A stretch of 64,000 bases of DNA from Gavia stellata (Eukaryota > Chordata > Aves > Gaviiformes > Gaviidae), in NCBI RefSeq assembly GCF_030936135.1, contig NC_082596.1, positions 99,246,449 through 99,310,448 on the forward strand, in the 5' to 3' direction. Under the pieces are notes generated by a model. That model did no database searches. It was not told where the DNA came from and saw nothing but the letters and a program-made list of their open reading frames with translations. Made by a program: the position numbers and the translations under genes. Positions 49,901 through 61,500 of this stretch are shown here, in pieces; position 1 is the stretch's first letter; every line of letters begins with the position of its first letter.

Positions 49901-52900
49901 TGAAGGGTGGGTGCTAAGCTAAGGAAAAGGAACAATTTTAACAGGCAGAACAGAATTGCAATGGTGCAAGTTAGTATGATGTGTGCATTGCAGAGAAGGT
50001 CATTCCAAGAACCTGTCTACAAACAACAGTGGAATGGAGAGGTACCAAAGTAATTTTGAAGGATTAAGTTGCTGCAGTGAGAAGCTCACTGCAAGCTAAA
50101 TCGTCTGGAAAAAACCAGATCTGTTTGTACAAGTAAATGGTCATGTAAAAACTTAAAAATAAGGAATTGGCTAATGTCATTGATTAATGTGCTAGCAATG
50201 CTACTCAGAATTTTCTAGTATTACTGTTGTATCTTGCACCTACATCCAAGGGATGCGAATGAGATGTTCCTTGAGAGCCACCAGCTCTCATTTGGATGTG
50301 AAGCTACTGCTTCAGATAAACTGCAGTGAAATTTTAACAAGGACAACTCCTATCTGTCTTGAGAACATACTAGTTTGACTCACAGCATTACCTGCCACAT
50401 GCTTGCCATTACCTGAGACATACTGTATGCCAACAGTCTTCCTTATTTTTCTATCTGCCATTCAGCTCCCAACCGAGGAGTTGCCATCAGGATGGCGCAG
50501 GTATACTTTTGAAGTTTGGGGGTGGTTTAACACTGCACTTGCAAACAAAACTATCCATCATTTTTAATTTCTTCACAATCATTTACAAAATGAACAAATA
50601 TGTTAGCAACCTTAGAATCATAGAATCCTTTAGGTTGGAAAAGACCTTTAAGATCATTGAATCCAACTGTTAACCTAACACGAAGTCCACCACTAAACTA
50701 TGTCCTTAAGCGCCACATCTACATGTCTTTTAAATACCTTCAGGGATGGTGACTCAACCACTTCCCTGGGCAGCCTGTTCCAATGTCTGACAACCCTCTC
50801 CATGAAGAAATTTTTCCTAATATCCAATCTAAACCTCCCCTGGCACAACTTGAGGCCATTTTCTCTCGTCCTATCACTTGTTACTTGGGAAAAGAGACCA
50901 ACACCCACCTCTCTACAACCTCCTTTCAGGTAGTTGTAGAGAGCGATAAGGTCTCTCCTCAGCCTCCTTTTCTCCAGACTAAACAACCCCAGTTCCCCCA
51001 GCCACTCCTCATAAGACACATGCTCTAGACCCTTCACCAGCTTCATTGCTCTTCTTTGGACACACCTTCATCCTGCTCAGAGAGCGCTGAGGGGAATCTG
51101 AGTCTTCGCATTTAGACAGACACAATACACAACTGTGTCAAAAACACTTAAAATAATGGTAGGCACACAGCTGGGTGAATCCTTGCAAAAGCAGACACAA
51201 GCTAGAATGCAAAATCATCTTCCATGGATGGGTTCCCAATTTCCATGTCAGATTAGCAGCCGCAGGAAAAAGAACTTCACTCAAAGAGGTTGAGGTTGCT
51301 GATGTCCCCTGGTGCCTGTGCTCGATGGGAAGCTGCTGGAGGCCCTGTGCTTCTGCCATTTGCCCATTCAGATCAGAGAGCAGTCTGGGTTTGTGGGCTT
51401 GCACAGGACACTGTTGGCCACCCCTTCTGGTAGTCAACTACCTCGTGTTCACACTGATGCAGAAGTTTGTCTAGTTTTGCGTCAGGCAGTGATGGCACAC
51501 TGTGTACCCAATGTCCCTTTCAGGCTGCCAGAAGAGCAAAAGTGACACAGTGCTCCTTTTTTTCCCCCCATCTCTCTGGGACACACGACCCACAGCTGGT
51601 CCCCGTTCCGCAGGCTTCTTGCAGAAACCAGGAATAAAAGTGGTTCTGCCTTGGCGCTTTCCCTGCAAATCCCCAGCTTCCCTTACACCAAGTGACTGCC
51701 AAGTGCCACTCATGATCTCTGTCGAGGGATATGCACGACCAAGGCACGTCCCAGAGGCAGGACCGTACTGTCCATGGGTGGTCGGGTGAATTTTGTGCCG
51801 ACCAGAATAAGAGCAGGAAAGAGAGGTGCATTACTGTGGCTAACAGCTGGCACAGCTGCTAACCGCCCTGCACTCCGTGTGAGGGCAAACAAACCCAAAC
51901 TAGTTGCTGTTGCTCTCTGCAGTGACAGGAGCCAAAGAACTGCTGAACATGGCACCATTGCTACATTGTCAGCATTTTTGGGGAGAGAAAGGAACCCCGT
52001 CTTAGGGTCTTTTCATGGAAGCTTAGAAGGGCTAGTCTAGCACAGCAGGATGCGTCTGCAGCCTTGTTCAGTTGCCAGAACATAACCGGGCAGGGAATGA
52101 GTGGGTGATTTCTGTAATAGCCAGTTGCTACATGCAAACTTTCTCTTGCAGCTCACGGCCTGAACGGATTGCTAAGGATTTAACAGCTCTTATCGTGGGA
52201 CTGACAATACTCATTGCATCTCTGCAAAACTGAGACTGATGCCCTGGACAAGTGATCCCCCAGTAGCCCAGTGTGTCCCCACTCTCCCCTGTGTACGTGC
52301 ATCTGAGTTGGAGGTATTGGTATTGGGGTTGGGGTGAGGTAGAAAAAGCAGTGTGTATGGATGTGAGTGTTCTCTTGCAGGGGTTTTTTGTGATATCCAG
52401 GAACAAGGATCCTGGATGAGTGCCAGAACTTGCAATCTCCTGCACTTGCCATGAAGTAAGGAAAGCAACAGGAAAGAGGAAGAGTGAAAAACAAATGAGA
52501 GCTGAACAAAGAAGTTCAGCATGGGAGAAATGGCAAAAGATGGAGAGCAAGGAAAGAATATTGAGGCAGGAGAAATGTTGTAGAGATAAGGAAGGACCAA
52601 ACAGACTGGTGGGAGACAGCAGCTGTGGAAGACCAGGAATCACCTCGCTACTTACGCAGCGTGAGCCCTTGGTGTTTCTTCTACTGGCACGTACTTGCCA
52701 GCATGCGCTTTAGGACCAGCACTGTGCTTGGCAGTGGTGCAGGCCGTTCCCCGATTCAAATCCCTGTGTCCCCCTTAGCTGCTGCAGTGCACTAGATGTG
52801 CTGCTAATGCACATCTTCCAGGCTGGTTCCACCAGAGAAGGAATCCAGCCCTCGTGCACTAAGATCATTATCTGAACAATAAAACTAGCGTGCGGTAGGA

Positions 52901-55900
52901 GGGAACAGCTGAAGGGAAAGCATTTCAGAAGCACACTTCTGCTCCCAGCTACAACGTTTATTGTGTAACAACAATCAGCAAAGCAAACGTGTCTGCGCAC
53001 AGCCAGCGTCGAGCGCGGTGCTCTGTCTGTGTTTTGGAGGCACAATGGCTAGTTGCGTGGCTAGTAGTCCGCTAGTGAACGGAGTGAAGAGCACCTCAGG
53101 GCTGGCTCTGGTCAGAGGCCCTGTGGAGAAGAGGGTGCTCTGCCAGCATCTGTTCATGACTAAATATTGCTTTTCAGTGGTACAGCACCTCCACGCATGT
53201 TGGTTAAATTTTGAAATTAAAGACAGTGGCTATTAAAACACTGCTGTCCCTGCGACAAGGCAGAAGCTGTTGCACGTACTCCGGTAAAGCAAGTCACCCT
53301 GAGTACAGCTGCCACCCAGAGCAGCTGGACAAGGGAAGGACAAGAGGGGTAAAAGAGACAACGCCTCAGGTATGTTTCCCAGGCTGCAGTAACAGTTCTG
53401 CTCTCTTTGTAACAGGGCAGAGAGGGCAGAGGCCAACTTGCCAAGAGGCTGTCGACAGGGACTGCGGGAAAGTCCTCACATAGTAACAGCAGCGTGATGA
53501 GCTCTCTGGTCTGGATAAAATAGGACATTCTTGGTATGACTGAATTTGGGAGAAATTCCCTAAAATTAAACCCAAACAAGAAACTTGGAAAACAGGTGCA
53601 GGGAAGTAGGAAAGAGACTTGCTTTGCAGGTGCACAAGTGCTTTCAGTCACAGTTTTGCGAGAAGGAATGAGGATGCTACTTAAAGTGCTCTGGGACATG
53701 AGCTTCTTACTTAAATACATACTGCTGGCCTCTGGAGATTTATTCCCTGTCCCTGAACACCCTGGCTGTTCATTCCCATAACCACCAAGTCGCTTCAGTC
53801 CTGGCAGTACAGCCATTTATAGGACTATGTAGTGATCCAGGCCAAGGATTGATTGCAAATACATTTTTTTACATTTTCCAGACTGGTGTTAACACAGATC
53901 ATTTAAGACAGAAGAATCACCTGTATAGATGAACCTGGTGCCAGCAGCACCTAGCAGAAATGTCAAAGTAGAAAACAAATGCTATTTTTACAGGATATTG
54001 CAGTAAACCATCTGTGGCACACAGATGACATTTGTTCTTCAGACTATGGGCTAGACCTTTCAACATATATATTTTGACTTTAAGGATGCACTTTTGAAAT
54101 TTCCTTATAACTTACTTGTCAGTTGGAGGGTGTGCATGTATCATCTTGAAGATTAAAGCAGAAAAAGTCTTTATATGACTTTTGTTTCGTTGTGATCAAT
54201 GTGAGAAAACTTCCTATAGTTAAAAGCTTTAGCACAAAGAGCTGAGCATGTTAGTTTTGAACAGGCAAACTTTGTAAGAGTGATATAACCCATGAGACTT
54301 TAAAGTTTGTATCTTCGTATCCTCGTGTCCTAGAAACATCTTACATGCAATAACAAAAATATGTTCAACTAGCAGTGTTGCATTCCCCAAATACAGCTCA
54401 TGTCTGTATTGTGATGAAAATTATACAGAAACTGTTGATACTGATAAAACACATGCAATGCCTTTAAATATTTCTGCCCTACCCTTCCGAGCTCAGATGT
54501 TAAAAAATGGTGGCACTGCAGAAGGTGGCTTGAGCCAGGCTCATGGCTCGCTGTCACTGAAAGGGGAAAGCCTGGCTCCTGTTCCTCCTCTCCTTCCCAT
54601 TTTCCTTTCCTTTTTGCTCACATCTGCATCTTCACCCCCTGCTTTTCTTTGTGCTGACTTCAGCACTGGCCAGATTCTTCACCAGGTCAATTCAATTCAC
54701 AGACGCAGAAAAAAAGTAGACTGTTTTTCTTCAGAGCTAGTGACTTCAACTGGCAAAGCTCCTGGCACGAGGCTGGCGGGCAGAAGGGAGTGAGAAGGGT
54801 TGAGCAGGAGGCAGGAAAAAAGTTTCCTATTTTGCCAGCAATGAGCTTTTAGAGCTCAGCCATCTTGTGCACCCTCACCTTTAGTAAAGGAACAGGGCTG
54901 GTGCAGAAACGACGGTGTAACCATGCTCCGTTACTCTGCAGGTGAGCCAATTCTGAAAAAGCAGTTTAATCCAGTGCATTAGACTGGGAGTCAGGTGTCA
55001 GAGCTCCAGTGCTGGCTTTGCCCCTGGTCTGGATTAAGACACTAGGAATATCATTTTGCCCCTTTCTGCCTGCTTCTGTGAATGAGAAATAACAGCAGTG
55101 ATATCCTTTGTGAAGTGTGTGGTGTCTCTGAATGAGAAGTGCTGCTATTGCTACTCCTGATCTTTATTTTCCCACTTGGACAATTTGTAAGCTACTAGTG
55201 GACTGACATACGTGCATGCCAGTGTACATATTGGCATGTACCCTGAGGGATTATCACCTGAGACTGCCTGTATGCCAAGTCATGCGTATGCTGTGACCCT
55301 ATTGCATGAAAGTGGGGACAGGACTTTGGCTTGGAAGAGGATTCAGTAAGGGTGCCCTGAAGGACTCGGTAGCATGGACTGTGGATGCACACCTCTCCCA
55401 CGGGAACCAGAACCTCCTTTCTGCTCTTCAGGCCTACATACTTTGCAAATACTTTCCCTTAATTTCCCCGTGCTTCTTTTCCTTATCTGAAAAGTGACTT
55501 TCAAGAATTTTCTGTCACACAGGAGTCATGTGGGAGATAAGTGGCCTGAGATAAACACCAAAGAGAAGTTAAGACTGTTATTTGAAAACCAACTGAATGG
55601 GAATTGAAAGTCTCCAGCCTTTAGGGGGCTAAAAAAAAGCTTGGTTTTCATTGCACGGCTCTGGGTAATCAGCATGCTGTTTTAAGGTTTGGGGACCAAA
55701 CAGTCTTTTTTATCTTTTATCTGAACTGAGATTATCATAGCTGTCTGAAACTACAAATATCTGTTTGGTTTAGTTCTTTCGTGATATGCTGTACATCCAA
55801 ACTGGTCCTTAGATGATCTCTCTGCTTGCCTGGAGGCCTCCAACTATTTGTTCTAACAGCTGGACCACTGCTTGACGCTATTATCTCCCTTCATATGCAT

Positions 55901-58555
55901 GAAAAGCTAAATGGAAGTGGCTTGGCCAAACTTGGACAAGAGATTTTTGTTAGAGACAGGAACCGAGACAGAACCAAGTCCCAGACTAACACCCCATGCA
56001 CTGAGAGGGACTTCTCACTCCAGAGTTGCTCAGAGCTCTGGATCTGACTCACATACGTTCAGGTGAGACACTCCATGCTATGCTTACCAAGTTTGGATTC
56101 AAAATCCTGGACAACAGCAGCCCTGAGTCCTGAGTACATCTGTCAGAGCTGTGTGGCCACTTTTGTTCACCCTAAAGTGATGGCAGGGAATAAAGGAAGA
56201 GGAAGGAAACATATCTACTGTGGAAACGTTTCACCTTTTTCGCTTTCCCCTTTCAGATGGAAAGAGAACAAGCACAAAAAAAAGTTACGCCAGTATGCAA
56301 CACTGGCGAGCATACAGCGATGATCATGGAAATAAGCAATGAAATATGCAGCCTACGTAAGCTACACAGTGCAGTACAACAAATGGCAACCATCTAAAGC
56401 TTTCTGATTGTGGAGAACATATCTGGTCCCAGGTTTATTGCTTCTGAGGCAGTGGACTACAATAAGATCACAGCAACCAGCTTCCTGGAAAAGTCAGCTA
56501 GCTACAAATAATATATGCTGCTGATTATACCATAAATATATCGATCAGTAATCATTTGTGCATCTTCTGCATGCCAGTTGTAAAGTATAGTTATCGGAAG
56601 AGCAAGCACTATTCTCAGAGAGAGTTATGTGGTAATCTGAAAGCAGACTGGCCTTGCAAAATGGACCCACAGTCTGCTGCTGAGGTTAAAGTAGACATGC
56701 TCTGCCCCTGTTACTGCTCCCTGTTTTCATTTCCCACAAGTTACAGTAGGGAGAGGGTGGAAAGGAAAAAAAAAGACAAGAGAAGAAATTCATCCTTGCT
56801 TCCTTTCTTCACACCCCTGCTTTGGGCTGCTGTGAAGATCTAGGGAGTCAGGAGCAGCAAAGTCCTACCAGGTGCTTCTAAAAGCAATGTGCATGGGGGA
56901 GATGTCCTCTGTGTCTTCTGACCCTTTCACAGTCATGTGAACAAGGTAAAACTAATTGTAAATACATAAGGTAAAGATGAAAATACTGGTTCTGATTCTG
57001 TTTCTCTGAACAAATCCTTGACCTTGTACAACGGAGTTTAGGCAGTAGTTACGAGTACGTGGGGGTTTTGCAGGTGTTACGGGAGAGCTGGTGTGTGTGC
57101 ATGTGTGTGTGCCCACAGAAGAACACATGAAGACTAGAAGCAGATTCTAGCCTGAACTCAGATCTTCTGGCTCTGGAGTAATAAACAGAGAGGGAGGAAC
57201 TGACTTCTATTTGTGGAAAAATAAAATTCCCCCCAGCAAAATTAACATCTTGTAGAAAACACCTTCAATACAATGCTTACATACCTTACATATTTTAATC
57301 TTTATTCCTTGTCTTTTCCTCATCTCAATTTTTACAGGTAAAAGGCTTAAAACAGCTGAAATGTCCCAGGATTTCAATTTTAACTTAGATCTCCCGGGCC
57401 TCTTCCTGCTCAGATGCAGAACGGTAATGCACATCCTGCACGGCGCAGTCATCTCTCCCTCAGCGGTCAGAAAGGGCAAGTAAGCTTATTTGATAGTTCA
57501 GCCTTTTATATGACTTATGATCCAGCTAAACCTTTCATCTAAGCTTTGTCAGAATCAGCCTCAGATATATGTCTCTGTACATGTGTACGTGCATGTGTGT
57601 ATCTACAGAAAACAAAAGTGAAGGTGTACTCACCCGGGATCCTGTTGAGTGTCACCCAGAAGTGCTCGTCGGGGCTGTATGTGTCCTCGGACCAGGCCAG
57701 CAGATCAATGGCACGCTGGTCCCGCAGCACAAACTCCACGAAGGGACGGGTGACGGCCACGTACGCAGAGCCGAAGTAGATGGTCAGGTTGTGCGGTGGG
57801 GGTGCCTTGCGCACAAATGTCCACAGCATGAAAGAAAAGAAAGAGTATAATTGCTCCCTGTGCACATATTTGGTGCGTGCGGTGACGTGGGGTGGCGGCA
57901 GCACCCCGGGGGTGATGTTCTTCCCCCCAAGACCCTTCAGCAGCCGGACGATCTCCCGGTTGGTCTTCAAGGGGAAGTCCTGGCCGCAGGTGTTGAGCAG
58001 GTAGCGCCAGGGCACGGCCGAGGCCAGCAGGTCTCTCATGCAGTGGAGGTCGGCCCGCAGGCGGGAGACGCCGCCATAGACCACCCGCTCCGCCCGGGAG
58101 GCGAGGAAGGCGTTGGGGAAGCAGCCCACCAGGCGCCGCACCGCCTGCCGGAAGGGGCCCGGCGCCTTGGCGTCCACGTGGATGCAGTAGACGTTTTGGG
58201 GCATGTACACCGCCCTGAAGAGCCGCTCGAAGGTCTCGAACTCCTTGTGCAGGGTCATGACGTAGGCGACGGGGAAGGCGGCCTCCTCGGCCGAGAGGGC
58301 GCGGGTGATGTAGTGGTTCTGCGTGATGTACTCCGTGCAACTGGATTCTCTGAATGATGTTTTTAAAGTGTTTTCCTTCACAAAGGGTGCCTTGTCTTCA
58401 ATAAGTGCTTTACAGGTTTCTGCTAAAGTTGAATTCACCGAGAAGTTCAGTCTCCTAAGAGATTTTTGTGCATGCAAATTAATAACATATAAAACAAATG
58501 GAAGTGAAACACTGAGAATCAGGACAGCAAAGAAGCAATATCTGAGTGTATTCAT
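40807..58555 (-). CDS. GCNT2: GCNT2, I-branching GlcNAc transferase, two alternative first exons
   Basis: Golgi type II membrane enzyme (GT14 family) that adds beta-1,6-GlcNAc to poly-N-acetyllactosamine, turning i into I antigen. Two first exons (58555-57634 and 47499-46584) each end in ATC CC(A/G) G|GT. Each can splice in phase to exon 2 (42168-42076, 93 nt) and exon 3 (40997-40807, stop TAG), giving 401 and 399 residues against about 400 in mammals. Human GCNT2 is known to use three such first exons (A, B, C) with shared exons 2 and 3; only two are inside this window. The catalytic domain shows [21 protein letters not shown] and the [16 protein letters not shown] motif, whose acidic residues lie near the catalytic base proposed for related core-2 enzymes. 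The C-terminus is WYF, as expected. The two first exons share long, nearly identical DNA blocks (see findings). Confidence 0.95.
42076..42168 (-). CDS. GCNT2: GCNT2 shared exon 2
   Basis: 93 nt after AATTGCAG. It encodes [20 protein letters not shown] and then [10 protein letters not shown], with a glycosylation sequon (NAS). Donor CATG|GTAATG. The 93-nt length equals that of the human exon as I recall it. Confidence 0.96.
42169..46583 (-). other. GCNT2: GCNT2 intron between proximal exon 1 and exon 2
   Basis: Contains one CR1 (46021-46295) and an AT-rich stretch near 42640-42670. A short GC-rich patch near 44815-44865 has no clear role. No exon was recognised. Confidence 0.6.
46021..46295 (-). 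mobile_element. CR1 LINE 3' end
   Basis: Reverse-oriented CR1: three ATCACAGA tail repeats at 46023-46049, then AAGGTTGGAAAAAACCTG and the CTCCAGGGATGGTGACTCCA block up to CTCTTGTCCT. It resembles the copy at 8663-8791 closely enough to be the same subfamily. The minus-strand frame keeps the CR1 reverse transcriptase end ([14 protein letters not shown]). Confidence 0.93.
46584..47499 (-). CDS. GCNT2: GCNT2 proximal alternative exon 1
   Basis: 916 nt, 305 codons plus one base. The start is ATG at 47499 ([20 protein letters not shown]). The frame stays open further upstream only through non-ATG codons (TTG at 47571), so this is the first ATG, with G at -3. A short basic tail is followed by a membrane anchor (about residues 6-23), a stem, then the GT14 domain from about residue 80. 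Sequons are GKNITP, GHNASG and HNITLY. Residue 134 is Trp where the distal exon has Arg. The exon and its upstream flank are GC-rich. Intron reading beyond the donor CCAG|GTAGGA gives a longer frame that is not coding. Confidence 0.93.
46800..47790. promoter_or_regulatory. GC/CpG-rich region over proximal GCNT2 exon 1
   Basis: CpG-dense sequence covers the 5' two thirds of the proximal exon and about 290 nt upstream, and may act as its promoter. No TATA box was seen. The density may partly reflect coding sequence. Confidence 0.4.
47500..57633 (-). other. GCNT2: GCNT2 interval between the two first exons
   Basis: Ten kb that is intron for the distal transcript and promoter plus intron for the proximal one. 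One CR1 (50609-51067). Open frames at 52128-52643 and 53217-53816 (minus) show no family signature. No third first exon was found. Confidence 0.6.
50609..51067 (-). mobile_element. CR1 LINE 3' end
   Basis: Reverse CR1 starting ATCATAGAATCCTTTAGGTT and running to GCTCTTCTTTGGACAC. The minus-strand frame (about 51046-50693) keeps a long piece of the reverse transcriptase C-terminus (for example [36 protein letters not shown]), so it is fairly young. Confidence 0.95.
57634..58555 (-). CDS. GCNT2: GCNT2 distal alternative exon 1
   Basis: 922 nt, 307 codons plus one base. The ATG at 58555 is set by an in-frame TGA nine bases upstream. [20 protein letters not shown] and VLYVINLHA form the anchor, followed by a stem with NFS and NST sequons. 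The GT14 domain starts near residue 82 ([13 protein letters not shown]). Residues from there to VHRE (234) and from about 250 to the exon end equal the proximal exon except Arg 136. Residues about 235-250 differ completely ([14 protein letters not shown]). The DNA changes from AT-rich to GC-rich at the edges of the shared blocks. Donor CCGG|GTGAGT. Confidence 0.94.
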
Positions 58556-61500
58556 TGCTGCTCAGAAAAAGAGTCCCACTTGAAATATTGCAAAGAGGTC
58601 AGATCAGACACCACAAACAGCTTGTTTTGCTGGCTGCGCTTGCTTCCTGCTAGAGAACGCATGCGTCCGTCTGATGCATAGTATGCAGCTGCTGTCCTTA
58701 CTTTCAGTATTAATAGTTTTGTAGTCATCATTGATATGAAAGCAGCATAAGTAGCGAACAACTTGCAGATGGAAGCTGCTCTACAGCACCCTGAAGATTA
58801 AACAGACACATTGCATAATTACTGGCTTGGCAATGAACAGCCGGCACTACACATTTCACAGTGTCCCTGAATTCAGTTTATGGGTATGTTCTTAACTGCT
58901 CCCTCCGCACTCTCCCTGCATGTAGCATATAGCTGTAAGACTACCTGCAGGTGCACCCTGTGACAGGAAAACCTCGTATTTACTTCTTGTCTCATTCTAT
59001 TTTTTTACTTACAGGAACTTTTTTTTGAACCACCCAAGTGTACCAGTCATCGCTGCTTCAGAATTATGAAAGGCTTGTTCAGCAGACAGTGCTACCGTGT
59101 AAGGACACCAACACTCAGATATAAGAAGCAGGAGAGTCTTTTTTCCTCTGTGTAGTTATATCAGATCCATCAGGTTTTTGCAGCAATGCTTTCTTCATTT
59201 GTAAATTTGAAATCTGCCAAATAGTTTCTGCTAAGTGTCATGAATGCGTTGTGATGAGCTCTGGGCTTATATCCATCACAAGGAACTGGGTTAGTGAAAC
59301 CTGCTATTTAAACTGCTTAAGCTAACCTTAGGCTTTCTGATGAGACATTCTTGTTCCTAAGAACCATGCATACATTTGGTATAACAACATGTTTATGCAA
59401 TGAGAGCTTCTAGCATAGCTCTGACTAAAGTGAAATATTTGGTAACTCTCCCTCTCCTAACTCTTGAGTCTATTCATGTGGATCTGCTGCCATGAGACAG
59501 CACATTTGGAGTGTGTAAACTTTTTCCAACATCATGTCATTTTGGTCCAACATGAGGTAATGCTGAGGCAATCTCAGATGATCTGAGATCACACCAATAA
59601 ATGTTTAGACTGGCCAGGCCAGCGTGCTGCAAAAGCAAAAAATGCCATCACCTACCTTCCAGCTTATGCAGACAAGCCACCTCAGGCACTGGCACGTCCC
59701 TCCCAGAAGCTGCACTTCCCTCCCGTCCTGGCCCCAAACACTCTCTGGGAGTCTCCGTTCAAACAAATTGAAGGCTGCAGGCCGTGGCTTCAACCCATCA
59801 GGTAATGAGGAGAGGAGCAGTGGAGAAGCTTTGTAAGGACTTGTGGCTAGATTGTCCCCAAGAGGGGCACTGGTGCAGGACAGACCTGGCAGTCAAGCTT
59901 ACCTGGTGATGGTAAGCAGCAGAGCAGCTTCTCACCAGGCTGTCAGCAGGGACAGGTAGGGACAGCTGTGGTCACACTGGAGATCCAGTGCTGCCTTCTT
60001 TGTGGACACCAGTGCCTTCGGAGGCAGGACGGCTCTGGTGGAGCCAAAGGGCTGGAACAGAGGTGTGCAAAGTCCCAGGGAGTAACGGAGACTTGCCTGA
60101 TGCGGCTGAGAAATCATCTGGAAAATGCTGCCACAGCCCAACAGTACAGCTTGTTAAAAGGAGACTCAGAGACATGAGCAGATGCTGAGCTGAGACCACT
60201 GTCCAAGTCCAGCAAAGAAATACACAGCAAACACCACTGTGAAAGGAAAACATGTCCCAGCTCAGTGACTGGTAAATGCTGTCCTGAGGTGCCCAGATCT
60301 GCCCAAAGTACTTCAAACTGCTGCTCTTTCCTAATTTGATTGTTACAGTGAATTATATCCAGGAGTGAACAACACTCAACCGCCTGACACCTCAGTAACA
60401 TAAACTGCCATCACCACCGATGATGATAAAGCCAGCAGCCTCTTGCTCTCCTCTGTGCACTCCATAGACCATTTTGTTCAACATCTTCCCACCCGCTCAC
60501 TGGGCCAGCTGGCTGCAAGACTGTTTCTTCCCCTGAGCCGTGGTCTTAACATGAGACCTCCATCCAGCTGGAGTTAGGAAAATGTGGAAGGAGGAAAACT
60601 GGGGGCAGGTGCCAACATTCCTGCAGGAGCCAGGATTTCCTTGGGGAAGTCTCTGTTGGGGGCAATGAGCACAGGTAGCTTTTCTGAAGTATCAAAGGCT
60701 GAGATCCTCCAAGTCATTTAGATGCCTTTGAAACTGTCTGCTCGGATGCTTTTAAAACTCTGTTTTAGGCACTGTGTAACCCACTACACAGCTAGGAAGA
60801 CTTTTAAGAACTTAAAAGACATAAACTTATACGTGTGTGTGTAGATACAGAGACTCTTTTAGGTGTTGAAGTTTGCATTACTACTTAGGTCATAGCAAAC
60901 AAGTAAGCTACAGGCAGAAAACAAGAGATAGGCCGGCTCATCATAGGAGCAAAATGCAAGTTTTAACTTTTCCTTGATGTGTTTTGTTGGTTTTTTTTCT
61001 TGCACAGATGTTGCTGCAACACCCTTGCAGCAATCCAGACTAACCATGATCTTTTGGTACTATTAGCCTTCGGGAAAAGAAGGCTGCATGCTTGGTGCTA
61101 CTTCTTAATCCTAGTGCCTCAATTCTCTGGCACAGTTGGTATTTAAAAAACTGAAAACAAGCATGCAAATGATTGCTGTGGAAAACCAAGCTCTCAAAAC
61201 CTTTGGGGTTTTGTTGGGTTTTTTTAAATAGTTCTACCTTGTCCTGATCTTTGTGAAATAAGATCCATGCCTTGGACTATAGGCAGAAATCACCAAAAAA
61301 AAAAAAAAAAAAAAGAGCAGGGAAATAAAGAAATAGAGTGTACAAATCACATAAGCCACGTCAATGCAAAAAACTCTTTCTCAGGTATTGGTGAGTTGTA
61401 GATTTTACAGACCCATCTGAAGTTCAGATGCAGGGAGAAGCCAAATCTAGATGTAAATCTGAACCATATTATAGCAAACGTCAGTGAAAAAGCAGCAAAG

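Noticed and set aside
53217-53816. 199-codon minus-strand frame between the GCNT2 first exons
   Set aside because: No recognisable family or signal. It overlaps other frames and looks like chance.
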